A DNA stretch of 26,803 nucleotides from Actinomycetes bacterium (GCA_023417775.1 JAEZEJ010000077.1:1-26803), one strand, 5' to 3'; counted from the first letter of the stretch, positions 16,643 through 24,879 are shown. A program made the numbers and translations. Notes: generated by a model from the sequence alone, not told the origin.

Positions 16643-16656
16643 GTGAGAGGTTTCAC
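16643..16656. promoter_or_regulatory. Second Crp/GlxR-type site in the lysR divergent gap
   Basis: GTGA-GAGGTT-TCAC followed by C lies 68 bases (centre to centre) from the site at 16575-16588. Two exact copies of an eight-base-specified dyad in a 260-base gap are unlikely by chance. Confidence 0.45.
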
Positions 16657-16789
16657 CTATCAACCACCGAGAGCGTCAGCCGCTCCGCTCCCGCGACGAC
16701 ACCCAGTGATACGCGAGCAGTACGGGAAACCCGGCGTCGAAAAGCGCGAGGCCTACAGGCAGTCGCTTTCACGAAGACGGCCGACGAGC

Positions 16790-16795
16790 TATCAT
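16790..16795 (+). promoter_or_regulatory. -10 box of the leaderless lysR promoter
   Basis: TATCAT is followed by six bases and then the ATG at 16802. No Shine-Dalgarno sequence is present. A poor -35 candidate, TTCACG, lies at 16768-16773 with a 16-base spacer. Confidence 0.6.
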
Positions 16796-16801
16796 CCTGC
16801 G

Positions 16802-17722
16802 ATGCGAGTCGAGCGTGCGCGGTACTTCCTGGCCGCTGTCGAGACCGGTTCCCTACGTGCCGCCGCCGCCCGCTGCGGCATCAGCCAACCCGCCCTCGGC
16901 CAACAGATCGACCTGCTCGAAGAGGAACTGGACGTGGTCCTGCTGACGCGCAGCCGGTCGGGCGTGAGGCCGACCCCCAGCGGCCAGGAGCTCTTGCAGC
17001 CCCTGGCGCGCCTCGTGGCAGCCGAGGAGGACGTGTACGAGGCGGCGACCGAATCGGGCGGCTCCTACCGCGGACGGGTGGCGATCGGGGCGATATCCGT
17101 GGTCGTGGAGACGGTCATCGCACGCGTGATCGGCCGACTGCACGAGCAGCACCCCGGACTGCGCTTCACGCTCAGCGAGGCCGGCTCCGTCGCGATCGAG
17201 GCGAGCGTGGCCGCCGGCGATCTCGATTTCGGCCTCGTCACCATGCTCGCCGAACCACCGGCGGCGACCATCGAGCGGACACTTCTCCTACAGGTGCCGA
17301 TCGGGGTCATCGTGCGGATCGATCACCTGCTGGCCGATCGGGAGAGCGTCGAGTGGGGCGACCTCGAGACCTGGCCCATCGTCACGATGCGCGAGGGCAC
17401 CGTCATGTGGGAGCGACTACATGCCGACGTGCCCAATCCGGATGTCGTCGTGCAGGCCATGTCCGACCGCTCGGTCAAGGTGATGGTGGCCCACGGAGCC
17501 GGCATCGGCATCCTCGGACCCTTCCACACCTCGGCCGACGTGTCCGGACTGCGTTGGATCCCGATCCGCAACACCCCGGCGATACGGATCGGCCTGGTCC
17601 AGCGGCGCGACAGCCGACCCTCGCCCTCAGCCCTGACCGTACGCCGACTCATCACCGAGCGCGTCACCGAACTCCTGGCCTCGACCGTCACGGAGAACCA
17701 TCATCACGGCCCCGGGCACTGA
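16802..17722 (+). CDS. LysR-family transcriptional regulator
   Basis: 306-aa LysR-type regulator. The N-terminal winged HTH (residues 1-60) reads RARYFLAAVETGSLRAAAARCGISQPALGQQIDLLEEELDVVLLTRSRSGVRPTPSGQ, close to the family consensus, and is followed by the linker helix and a substrate-binding domain beginning at RGRVAIGAI. The ATG at 16802 is chosen because homology begins there and a TATCAT box lies six bases upstream; the frame is open 53 codons farther but without LysR sequence. It diverges from the CoA-transferase/ABC-transporter operon with a 260-base gap, the classical layout for a LysR regulator acting on the neighbouring operon. Its effector is probably the imported compound or its CoA ester. 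Confidence 0.92.
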   Translation: MRVERARYFLAAVETGSLRAAAARCGISQPALGQQIDLLEEELDVVLLTRSRSGVRPTPSGQELLQPLARLVAAEEDVYEAATESGGSYRGRVAIGAISVVVETVIARVIGRLHEQHPGLRFTLSEAGSVAIEASVAAGDLDFGLVTMLAEPPAATIERTLLLQVPIGVIVRIDHLLADRESVEWGDLETWPIVTMREGTVMWERLHADVPNPDVVVQAMSDRSVKVMVAHGAGIGILGPFHTSADVSGLRWIPIRNTPAIRIGLVQRRDSRPSPSALTVRRLITERVTELLASTVTENHHHGPGH

Positions 17723-17766
17723 CTCGTCACCGCGCGCCTGCCGGCTCGTCATCGCGCGCCTGCCGG
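17723..17766. repeat. 22-bp tandem duplication after the lysR stop
   Basis: Two adjacent 22-base copies, 17723-17744 and 17745-17766, differ at one position only (C versus T at base 8). They begin at the base after the lysR TGA and end 15 bases before the stop of the convergent gene. No hairpin of terminator quality is seen in this 59-base gap. Confidence 0.85.
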
Positions 17767-17781
17767 GACGTGCGGGCCACC

Positions 17782-18117
17782 TCAGTGGAGGGTGAAGGGC
17801 GCCCACCACACGAGATAGACGCCGGCGACCGCCGGCAACAGCCCGAAGGCGAGCCAGAGCACGGACAACGGTGAACGGCCGAGGATGACCCGCGAGATCG
17901 CGACCGTCAGCAGGCCCGCCAAGGCCGTCATCACCAGCATCAGCACCGCCTCGGGCATCCGCCCGTCCTCGGCCAGATACTGACCGACCAGCGGGAGTGC
18001 CACCACGCCGTGCAATGCGATCGCCAGGAAGCCGATCACCGTCACCCGACGGCGGACACGGTCGAGGGATTCGAGCTCCTCGGCCACTACCGGCGGACTC
18101 GACCCATTCTCACCCAT
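17782..18117 (-). CDS. Small three-helix membrane protein, unknown function
   Basis: 111-aa hypothetical protein. Residues about 1-25 are polar and acidic and end in DRVRRR, then come three hydrophobic segments: about 26-50 (VIGFLAIALHGVVALPLVG), 58-80 (AVLMLVMTALAGLLTVAISRVI) and 84-107 (LSVLWLAFGLLPAVAGVYLVWW). The ATG at 18117 has GAGAGG six bases upstream; a GTG directly before it (18120) is less well spaced. It lies 24 bases after the VanZ-like gene on the same strand and is probably cotranscribed with it. I do not recognise the family. Confidence 0.75.
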   Translation of the reverse strand: MGENGSSPPVVAEELESLDRVRRRVTVIGFLAIALHGVVALPLVGQYLAEDGRMPEAVLMLVMTALAGLLTVAISRVILGRSPLSVLWLAFGLLPAVAGVYLVWWAPFTLH

Positions 18118-18141
18118 CACGGACCTCTCGACGATTGATAC

Positions 18142-18567
18142 TTAGCGTACCAAGCGTTTGCGAACCGCCCATCGCGCGACCCCGGCACCGCAGGCGACAC
18201 CAACGGTGTTCGCAAGCACATCGATCACCGAACCCGTCCGGTCCAGCGGCGTCGCCGTCTGCACCACCTCGATCACCACCGATATCAGTGCGCCGGCGAC
18301 CACCACTCTCGCCACGGGCCACCCGGGCAACCACCAGGCGGCCAACCATCCGAACGGCACGAACAGCGCCACATTCGCCGCCACCTCGATCAACGCATAA
18401 GCCGAGGAAGGAGCGATCCCGAGCGCCGCGGCCAACCCCCGGGTCAGCCGCCAGTCGACCACCCCGAGACCGGCATCGACATGCGAAGGCCACCAGGCGA
18501 TCGACGCCAGCGCCACCAGATAGCTCGCGCCGAGCACGATGAGCACCCACGGCCGACCGCGAACCAT
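18142..18567 (-). CDS. VanZ-family membrane protein
   Basis: 141-aa protein with four or five hydrophobic segments. The VanZ-like pattern is clear: EVAANVALFVPFGWLAAWW in the middle, then SVVIEVVQTATPLDRTGSVIDVLANTVGVACGAG. The founding member VanZ gives low-level teicoplanin resistance, but most chromosomal family members have no known function, so resistance should not be assumed. The start ATG at 18567 has no good ribosome site; a TAGGCT box ends six bases before it, which suggests a leaderless mRNA. It is followed by the small membrane protein gene. Confidence 0.85.
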   Translation of the reverse strand: MVRGRPWVLIVLGASYLVALASIAWWPSHVDAGLGVVDWRLTRGLAAALGIAPSSAYALIEVAANVALFVPFGWLAAWWLPGWPVARVVVAGALISVVIEVVQTATPLDRTGSVIDVLANTVGVACGAGVARWAVRKRLVR

Positions 18568-18573
18568 GTCCTG

Positions 18574-18579
18574 AGCCTA
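18574..18579 (-). promoter_or_regulatory. -10 box of the leaderless vanZ-like promoter
   Basis: On the minus strand TAGGCT is followed by CAGGAC and then the ATG at 18567. The six-base spacing is the same as for the boxes at 7296, 16790 and 26109. Confidence 0.5.
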
Positions 18580-18611
18580 GAGCGTGCCCGATGACCCGAT
18601 CGCAGACATGG

Positions 18612-18644
18612 CTGAGGGCGGGACCAGCACGGTCCCGCCCTCAG
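18612..18644 (-). terminator. Perfect 14-bp hairpin after the surface-protein gene
   Basis: Arms CTGAGGGCGGGACC (18612-18625) and its exact complement (18631-18644) lie around the 5-base loop AGCAC, nine bases beyond the TAA of the gene at 18653. There is no U-tract, but the stem is long and GC-rich. This is a confident intrinsic-type terminator for the minus strand. Confidence 0.88.
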
Positions 18645-18652
18645 TCACCGCC

Positions 18653-21052
18653 TTAGCGCAGCGTCAGCCCCTGTGCGCGCGAACGCGCGATCAGGAACGC
18701 GCCACCGAGCAGGAGCAGCAGCGCCCAGCCCGCGACGCCACCGGCGACATTCGCGCCCGTGTTCGGCAGGCGATCTCCGCCGGTGCGATCGCGATCGCCC
18801 CCACGACCGTCGTCCGAACCGCCGCCACCGCCGCCGTTGTCGCCATCATCACCGCCGCCATCGGCCTGGGTGATGAGGATCGAGGTCCAGCCCAGCAGCG
18901 CCTCGCTGCCTTCGGCGTAGACCGCCAGACGATGCTCGCCGACCAGACCGTCCGGCAGCGTGACCTGGATCGTGCGGTTCTCGCTCACCGTGAACGCACC
19001 GAGATACGTCGGCTCGGAGAACGCCCAGACGCCCACCCGGCTGCCGGGCTCCGCGTCGGGGACGACCAGCTCGATCGTGGACCCCTCGACCGCCGAGTCG
19101 GGACCGGTGACCCCGCCGCGGTTGTCGTCATTGAGCTCATCCTCCGAGGGCGGCTCCGCCGGGATCGTCGGATTCGGGTTCGGATCCGCCACGACCGTGA
19201 ACGTCGCCTCGGCGCTGACATCGCCCACCGCCGCCGTGACGGTGTGCTGGCCGATGCTCGCATTCTCCGAGGTCAGCTGCGCGCCGGCGCGACCCTGCTC
19301 GTCGGCCACCACGCGGACGGCCTCGTCGCCTCCGACGCTGAAGACGACCTCGTCGCCTGCGAACCAGCCGGTCGAGGCGACCGCCACGCCCGTGTCTCGC
19401 GCCTCGGACTGCGTGATCGTCTCCGGGGTCACCGTGACCTTCGGGTCACGCACTGCCGGGTCGGCCGTCACGGTGACATTCGCCGCATCCCGGCCGGCCG
19501 CGCTCTCCGCCGCCAGCGTCACGGTGCCCGGCTGGTGCTGGCCCTTGTAGGTGTACGAGAACGCACCCTCGCCGTTCGCCTCGACGGTGTCCACAGCGGT
19601 GTCATTCGCCGTGATCGCCACCTGGGCGTTCGCGCCGAAGTTCTCACCGGAGAAGGTCACGCCACCGGACGCCAGCTCCGAGACGGTGACCGAACCCGGC
19701 GCGACCTTCACCGCCGGGTCGGGTTCCGGCTCCGGATCGGCCGTCACGGTGAGATTCGCCTGCGCCGACCAGTCGCCGCTCACGAGCGCGACCGGATAGG
19801 TGCCGGGCGCCATGCCGCTGCGGGTCAGGGTGTAGTCGACCGCTCCGTTCGCCCCTGAACGGGCTGTGGCGACGGTGTCGCCGTCGAAGCGCACCTCGAC
19901 ATCGGCATTCTCCGGGAAGCCGGTACCGCTCACCGTCACGCCGTCACCGGCGAGGGCCGACTGCGTCAGCGAGGTGGGATCGAGTGTGACCTTGGGGTCG
20001 TAGACCGGCGCATCGGCGGTGACCGTGACACTCGCGGAGTCCTGACCAGCGGCGCTCGAGGCGCCCAACGTCAGTGTGCCCGCCTCATGCTGACCCTTGT
20101 ACGTGTACGAGAACGCGCCGTCGCCATTGGCCTCGATGGTCTCGACCGCGGCACCGTTCGCCGTGATCGCCACCTGCGCATTCGCACCGAAGTCCGCGCC
20201 CGAGAACACGACACCATCGGACGCCAACTGCGACACCGACACCGAACCCGGCGCCACGCTCACCGACGGATCGGGCTCCGGCTCCGGATCAGCGGTGACC
20301 GTGAGGTTGCCGTCGACACTTCCATCGTCGGACGAGAGCTGCACCGGGTACGAGCCCGGGGCGAGAGGACCGTTGTAACCGAAGCTGACCGACCCGTTGC
20401 CTTCAGCATCCTTGGTCTCGACCTGCGATCCAGCGACCGTGAGGGTCACCGCCGAACCGGCGATGAAGTCGCCGCCGTTGATCTGGACTCCGTTATTCGA
20501 CAGCTCGGACTCCGTCACCGAGGACGGCTCGATGCTGATCGTCGGGTCGATCGGATCCGGGTCTCCGCCACCGTCGGGACCCTGGGCCGTCCAGTTGAAG
20601 ACGTACGGACCGCAGCTGCCGAGCGGCAGGCCCCGTGCCTGTCCCGTCCCCTGTGCGGATCCATCCGCGTTCACGGTGCCGGTCAGCGTGAACTCGAAAG
20701 GCATCGAGCTGTCTTCGGGGTACACCCATGTGACCGAGAATGGTTCGCCTGCCGACACCTGCGTAGCAGGCATCGCGGCCCACGGAACAGGGATGATGTC
20801 GAAACCGCTCTGGCAGTAGCTGGTCGTGCTGAAGCCGCTCATGTTGCCGTTGGCATCGATCTGGAAGTTGACCGTCGCGCCGTTGTACGCCGTGCTGGTG
20901 CCGGTATACGAACCCGCGGGTGGCGCCTCAGCGGCCGTCGCGGGTGGGGTGAGCGTCAGCGCCACGAGGGCGATGATCATGCCGAAGACGCCGAACCGGC
21001 CGAATCGCCGCCGGAGGCGGTCGGCCGTGGTCGTTCGCCGGTGCTGAGACAC
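18653..21052 (-). CDS. LPXTG-anchored surface protein with five Ig-like repeats
   Basis: 799-aa exported wall protein. The GTG at 21052 is chosen because GAAAGG lies seven bases upstream and it leads straight into the signal peptide (Arg-rich to about residue 20, hydrophobic 21-40, cleavage after ATAA near 41). An N-terminal domain without repeats (about 42-170) comes first. It is followed by five modules of about 90 residues, each opening with a line like 'P-x-V-x-V-x-P-x-S-V-T-x-S-x-L-x-x-x-G-V-x-x-S-G-x-x-F'. Modules 2 and 4 share FGANAQVAITAN and YTYKGQH almost unchanged; modules 1 and 3 share the PGSYPV ending. Then come another beta domain and a Gly/Asp-rich linker. The sorting signal LPNTG is at 762-766, followed by a hydrophobic helix and a basic tail. 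Function unknown; adhesin or wall stalk is a guess. It diverges from the LuxR-type regulator, the likely controller. Confidence 0.92.
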   Translation of the reverse strand: MSQHRRTTTADRLRRRFGRFGVFGMIIALVALTLTPPATAAEAPPAGSYTGTSTAYNGATVNFQIDANGNMSGFSTTSYCQSGFDIIPVPWAAMPATQVSAGEPFSVTWVYPEDSSMPFEFTLTGTVNADGSAQGTGQARGLPLGSCGPYVFNWTAQGPDGGGDPDPIDPTISIEPSSVTESELSNNGVQINGGDFIAGSAVTLTVAGSQVETKDAEGNGSVSFGYNGPLAPGSYPVQLSSDDGSVDGNLTVTADPEPEPDPSVSVAPGSVSVSQLASDGVVFSGADFGANAQVAITANGAAVETIEANGDGAFSYTYKGQHEAGTLTLGASSAAGQDSASVTVTADAPVYDPKVTLDPTSLTQSALAGDGVTVSGTGFPENADVEVRFDGDTVATARSGANGAVDYTLTRSGMAPGTYPVALVSGDWSAQANLTVTADPEPEPDPAVKVAPGSVTVSELASGGVTFSGENFGANAQVAITANDTAVDTVEANGEGAFSYTYKGQHQPGTVTLAAESAAGRDAANVTVTADPAVRDPKVTVTPETITQSEARDTGVAVASTGWFAGDEVVFSVGGDEAVRVVADEQGRAGAQLTSENASIGQHTVTAAVGDVSAEATFTVVADPNPNPTIPAEPPSEDELNDDNRGGVTGPDSAVEGSTIELVVPDAEPGSRVGVWAFSEPTYLGAFTVSENRTIQVTLPDGLVGEHRLAVYAEGSEALLGWTSILITQADGGGDDGDNGGGGGGSDDGRGGDRDRTGGDRLPNTGANVAGGVAGWALLLLLGGAFLIARSRAQGLTLR
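19447..20274 (-). repeat. Intragenic duplication, 552-base period
   Basis: The stretch at about 19447-19722 (module 4) and that at about 19999-20274 (module 2) are similar at DNA level and offset by 552 bases (184 codons, two Ig-like modules). Long identical runs such as GTGTACGAGAACGC and TTCGCCGTGATCGCCACCTG are shared. This points to a recent two-module duplication within the gene and a risk of length change by recombination. Confidence 0.75.
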
Positions 21053-21145
21053 GGGGGACCTTTCGTCACAAAACGGAGCGCCACGTGGTCGACTCACCCC
21101 GGGCACCGAACCCGATCACGCTACGAAGTGGGACGCCGGCTCCGG

Positions 21146-21165
21146 TACCCGTATTTCTACGGGTA
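21146..21165. promoter_or_regulatory. Inverted repeat in the surface-protein/LuxR gap
   Basis: Perfect 8-bp arms TACCCGTA (21146-21153) and TACGGGTA (21158-21165) surround the 4-base spacer TTTC, in the 136-base gap between divergent genes. Size and symmetry suit a dimeric LuxR/NarL-type HTH such as that of the adjacent regulator. It overlaps the likely -10 region of the regulator (TATCAG at 21164-21169), so it may mediate autorepression while controlling the surface-protein gene. Confidence 0.6.
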
Positions 21166-21188
21166 TCAGAATTCGACCCACCTATGAG

Positions 21189-23720
21189 ATGATGTCGATT
21201 CGGACCGTGGCGTCCGTCCGGGAGCATGGGGGATACTTGATCGGTCGTCATGAGGAGCGGGTCTTCCTCCTCGGACAGTTGCATGCCCCGCCCTCCGCGC
21301 CACCCCGCATCATCCTGGTCGACGGCCCGATGGGATCGGGCAAGACCGCCCTCGTGACCTCGGCGCTCGCTGAAGTCGGGCGTCCGGTGCTGCTCGCCCG
21401 CGCCGATCGATTCGCCGGCGCCTCCCCCTTGGCCAGCGCCCGCCCCGTCATCGAGAACCTGCTGGACGCCGATCTGCAGCAGCTGATCGAGGAGCGCTCG
21501 CTGCGCGGGATCCTGCGCGAGTGCATCACTGCGCTGCGCGAACGAGATGTCATCATCACGATCGACGATGCTCAGTGGCTGGACCCGATGTCGAGCCAGT
21601 TCTTCGCCGACCTGGTGAGCGGTACCGCACCGCTCACCGTGGTGCTCGCCTACCGGCAGGCGATGGCTCCAGCCCGGCTCATCGACACCGCTCGCTCTGC
21701 CGGAGCGAGTATCGAACATCTCACCGTCGGACCGCTGGCCGATCCGGACATCGCGACCCTCTCCGCCGGGGTGACCACCGAGCAGCAACAGATCATCATC
21801 GAGACAGCGGACGGCAATCCGCTCTTCGCCCGGACACTGCGCGCCGCCTTCCTCCGTCACCCTGAAGCCACCAGGCTCGACGAGGTGCTCCCGCTGGGCC
21901 GTGGCCCACGGTCCGAGCTGCTCCGCTCGGTCGTCAGCGCGGATGTGCGGGCCCTCCCAGCAGGTGCTCGCCGCACCCTCGAGGCGGTCGCGGTGCTCGG
22001 CGCTGCCGATCCGGTTCGTCTGGCCGCGCTCACCGGAGGCGATGTCTCAGAGGATCTCGCGCTGCTGCGCCGGCACGGCCTGATCGATGATGAGTCGAGC
22101 GAGGCCATCCATCCGGTCGTGCGCTCCAGCACCTATCAGTCCGCCGCGGAGGACGACCTCGCCGACCTGCATCGTCGTGCCGCCGCGCTTCCGGGCACCA
22201 ACCCGCTCGAGAGCGCCGAGCATCTCTCACGACTCCGCTCGCATCTCACCAGCGACGACCTCTCCGTTCTCTTGGACACCGCCGAGCATGCCCTCGGCAC
22301 GGATCCCGCTAGTGTCGAACGCTGGCTGCGCGCCTCACTGCACCTGCACGAGCCGAGCCGGGATCTGCTGCTGGCCCGCGCGCTCGCGCTGGGCGGCCGC
22401 GTCGACGAGGCCGCGCCGCTGCTGGAGCCGCTGCTCGATCTCCCCGGCCACGGCGCCGAGGCACGGGCGCTGCTCGCGCACGCGCTGCGGATGTCGGGGC
22501 AACCCGATGAGGCGCACGAGGTCCTCTCCTCCTATGCCGGACCCCGCATCCCCGCCCTGCTGCTGGAACTCGCCGCCACCAGTTCACTCACCGATGGCCA
22601 CGACCCCGCCGATCCTCTGCTGATCGAGCTGTCGGCGGCGCACGGCGAGCCCTACGCCAGCGCGAGTGCGGCGCTCCGCACGATCGCGCTCCTCAACACG
22701 GGCAATATCGGAGCCGCGCGGCGCGAGTTCGACGGCGTCCTGGCGGCGATGCTCGCACGCCCGGCCGAGGAGCTGCGCGAGGTGATGGACGCCGCGGCCT
22801 GCGCCGTCTGGTGCGCGTACATGCTCGACGAGCTGCCTCAGGGCATCGAGCTCGGGGAACGCATGCTGCGGATCGCCCGGCGCTTCGGCCGGATGAGCGT
22901 GCAGCCGCTGCTCTACTGCGCCCTGGCCTTCTGCCTCACCCAGGCCGGTCGTCTCGAAGATGCCGATGCCGCCGCCGATCTGGCGGTCGAGACCGCTGAG
23001 CGCTATCGGGTTCCCGATATCGTCGCGATGGCTCGGGTGGCGCAGGCACTCTCCGCCTTCCTGCAGCAGGACATGGATCTGCTCCGCGAACGCCGCGATG
23101 CGCTCCAGGCGAGCCCCTTGCCAGCGGTGCGCTGGTGGCGGCGCACCGCTCAGTCCGCGCTCGCCCGGACGAGCGCGATGCTCGGAGAGCCGATCCCTCA
23201 CGTCCTCGTCACCGACCCTCCCGATGTCACGACGCCCTTGCGCTATGCCGATGCGGGGACGGTCGCGCTCTTCGACGGCGATAACGAGGCTGCCCGCCGC
23301 TACTACGAGGAAGGCCGACAGCTCGCCCTCGAGTACGGGGTGGCGAGCCAGTCGGCCCTCCTCGGCGTCCTGCTGTCGGGAGTCATCGCGGGCGACGGAC
23401 CGGCATCGGCCGCCAGGGCCATCGATCTCCTGGAGGAGGCGCGCGACAGCTTCGAGCGGCTGGGGATGCCGTGTCATCTGTCCATGGCCCTCGGCAATCT
23501 GCAACGGCTGCGCGCCAGTGCCACCGGCGAGGCCCTCAATGCGTTGACGCCGCGCGAGACCGAGGTGGCCGACCTGCTCGCCGATGGCAAGACCAATCAG
23601 CAGATCGCCGACGCCCTCGTCATCAGCCGGCGGACGGCCGAGGAGCACGTCGCCAATGTGCTGCGCAAGCTCGGCCTGTCGTCACGGCACGGGGTGCTGT
23701 CCGCGCTGCGCGGACGCTAG
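21189..23720 (+). CDS. Large ATP-binding LuxR-type regulator (LAL/MalT-like)
   Basis: About 843-aa STAND-type regulator. The N-terminal AAA ATPase has the opening LIGRHEER, Walker A GPMGSGKT at 46-53 and Walker B VIITIDDAQWLD at 121-132. A long helical, TPR-like middle (about 300-770) is rich in Ala/Leu/Arg. At the C-terminus is a GerE/LuxR HTH: LTPRETEVADLLADGKTNQQIADALVISRRTAEEHVANVLRKL, about 784-830. Such proteins act as ATP-dependent activators that sense ligands through the middle domain. The start at 21189 (ATGATG) has no clear ribosome site. A TTG at 21237, four bases after GGGGGA and giving MIGRHEER, is a serious alternative. It diverges from the repeat-rich surface protein with a palindrome between, and ends only six bases before the stop of the convergent acyl-CoA dehydrogenase gene. 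Confidence 0.9.
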   Translation: MMSIRTVASVREHGGYLIGRHEERVFLLGQLHAPPSAPPRIILVDGPMGSGKTALVTSALAEVGRPVLLARADRFAGASPLASARPVIENLLDADLQQLIEERSLRGILRECITALRERDVIITIDDAQWLDPMSSQFFADLVSGTAPLTVVLAYRQAMAPARLIDTARSAGASIEHLTVGPLADPDIATLSAGVTTEQQQIIIETADGNPLFARTLRAAFLRHPEATRLDEVLPLGRGPRSELLRSVVSADVRALPAGARRTLEAVAVLGAADPVRLAALTGGDVSEDLALLRRHGLIDDESSEAIHPVVRSSTYQSAAEDDLADLHRRAAALPGTNPLESAEHLSRLRSHLTSDDLSVLLDTAEHALGTDPASVERWLRASLHLHEPSRDLLLARALALGGRVDEAAPLLEPLLDLPGHGAEARALLAHALRMSGQPDEAHEVLSSYAGPRIPALLLELAATSSLTDGHDPADPLLIELSAAHGEPYASASAALRTIALLNTGNIGAARREFDGVLAAMLARPAEELREVMDAAACAVWCAYMLDELPQGIELGERMLRIARRFGRMSVQPLLYCALAFCLTQAGRLEDADAAADLAVETAERYRVPDIVAMARVAQALSAFLQQDMDLLRERRDALQASPLPAVRWWRRTAQSALARTSAMLGEPIPHVLVTDPPDVTTPLRYADAGTVALFDGDNEAARRYYEEGRQLALEYGVASQSALLGVLLSGVIAGDGPASAARAIDLLEEARDSFERLGMPCHLSMALGNLQRLRASATGEALNALTPRETEVADLLADGKTNQQIADALVISRRTAEEHVANVLRKLGLSSRHGVLSALRGR

Positions 23721-23726
23721 CGCGCC

Positions 23727-24869
23727 TCAGAGCCCGAGACCGCGCCCCACGATCTCCTTCATGATCTCGGTCGTGCCGCCGTAGATCGTCTGGATCCGCG
23801 AGTCCAGGAACGCCTTCGAGATCGGGTACTCGGTCATATAGCCGTAGCCGCCGTGCAGCTGCAGGCAGCGGTCGGCGGTCTTGGTCTGCAGCTCGGTGCT
23901 CCACCACTTGCCCATCGCCGCATCCTGCACCGTCAGCTTCTTGTCATTGAGCAGCTCGATGGACTTGTCGACGAAGACCTGGGCGATCTGCTGCTCGGTC
24001 TCCAGCTCGGCGAGCGCGAAGCGGGTGTTCTGGAATTTGCCGATCGGGCGACCGAAGGCGTCGCGGTTCTTGACGTAGTCGAGCGTCATGTCGAGCATCT
24101 GCCGGCAGGCCGCCGCCGCCACGACCGAGATCGTGAGGCGCTCCTGGGGCAGCTTCTCCATCAGATAGATGAAGCCCTGGCCCTCCTGTCCGAGCAGGTT
24201 CTCCTTCGGCACGCGCACATGGTCGAAGAAGAGCTCGGCGGTGTCCTGGGCCTTCAAGCCGATCTTGTCGAGATTGCGGCCCCGCTCGAAGCCCTCCATC
24301 CCGCGCTCGACCGCGATGAGGGAGACACCCATCGCTCCGGCCTCCGGGTCGGTCTTGCACGCCACGATCACCAGATCGGCGAGGATGCCATTGGAGATGA
24401 AGGTCTTGGAGCCGTTGAGCACGTAATGGTCGCCGTCGAGCTTGGCGGTGGTCCTGATGCCCTGCAGATCCGATCCGGCGACCGGCTCGGACATCGCGAT
24501 GGCCGTGATGAGCTCGCCGGTGCAGAACTTCGGCAGCCAGCGCTGCTTCTGCTCCTCGGTCGCATAGCTGAGCAGATAGGCGGACACGAGGTCGGTGTGC
24601 AGGGCGAAGCCGACGCCGCTCGCGCCGACGCGGGTGAGTTCCTCCTGCACGATCGCGTTGTAGCGGAAGTCATCGACTCCGCCGCCCCCGTACTCCTCGG
24701 GCATCATGAAGCCGAGGATCCCCAGCTCGCCGGCCTTGAGCCACAGCTCGCGCGGCACGATCGAGTCGGCCTCCCACTGCTCGTGGTGGGGGACGATCTC
24801 CTTCTCACAGAAGGCCCGCACCATGGCGCGGAAGTCGTCGTGCTCAGCCTCGAAGATGGTGCGTTCCAT
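23727..24869 (-). CDS. Acyl-CoA dehydrogenase
   Basis: 380-aa FAD flavoenzyme that introduces a trans-2 double bond into acyl-CoA, the first step of beta-oxidation or of branched amino-acid/methyl-branched acid breakdown. The family signature AIAMSEPVAGSDLQGIRTTA is in the middle domain. The C-terminal signature LQLHGGYGYMTEYPISKAFLDSRIQTIYGGTTEIMKEIVGRGLGL carries the catalytic base at Glu368, the same number as in short-chain acyl-CoA dehydrogenases. Length is standard. The ATG at 24869 has GAGGAA seven bases upstream, and the gene lies 10 bases after the racemase stop, so the two form an operon. With the racemase it suggests handling of 2-methyl-branched acyl-CoA: racemase makes the (S) form that the dehydrogenase can oxidise. 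Chain-length preference cannot be told. Confidence 0.95.
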   Translation of the reverse strand: MERTIFEAEHDDFRAMVRAFCEKEIVPHHEQWEADSIVPRELWLKAGELGILGFMMPEEYGGGGVDDFRYNAIVQEELTRVGASGVGFALHTDLVSAYLLSYATEEQKQRWLPKFCTGELITAIAMSEPVAGSDLQGIRTTAKLDGDHYVLNGSKTFISNGILADLVIVACKTDPEAGAMGVSLIAVERGMEGFERGRNLDKIGLKAQDTAELFFDHVRVPKENLLGQEGQGFIYLMEKLPQERLTISVVAAAACRQMLDMTLDYVKNRDAFGRPIGKFQNTRFALAELETEQQIAQVFVDKSIELLNDKKLTVQDAAMGKWWSTELQTKTADRCLQLHGGYGYMTEYPISKAFLDSRIQTIYGGTTEIMKEIVGRGLGL

Positions 24870-24879
24870 AGGTCATTCC

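Noticed and set aside
18142..18567. VanZ-like gene as glycopeptide resistance
   Set aside because: No other van gene is present and the family is widespread with unknown function; the name alone does not support resistance.
20087..21187. 366-codon plus-strand frame opposite the second surface protein
   Set aside because: Arg-rich shadow of a gene with signal peptide, repeats and LPNTG; it also runs across the divergent promoter.
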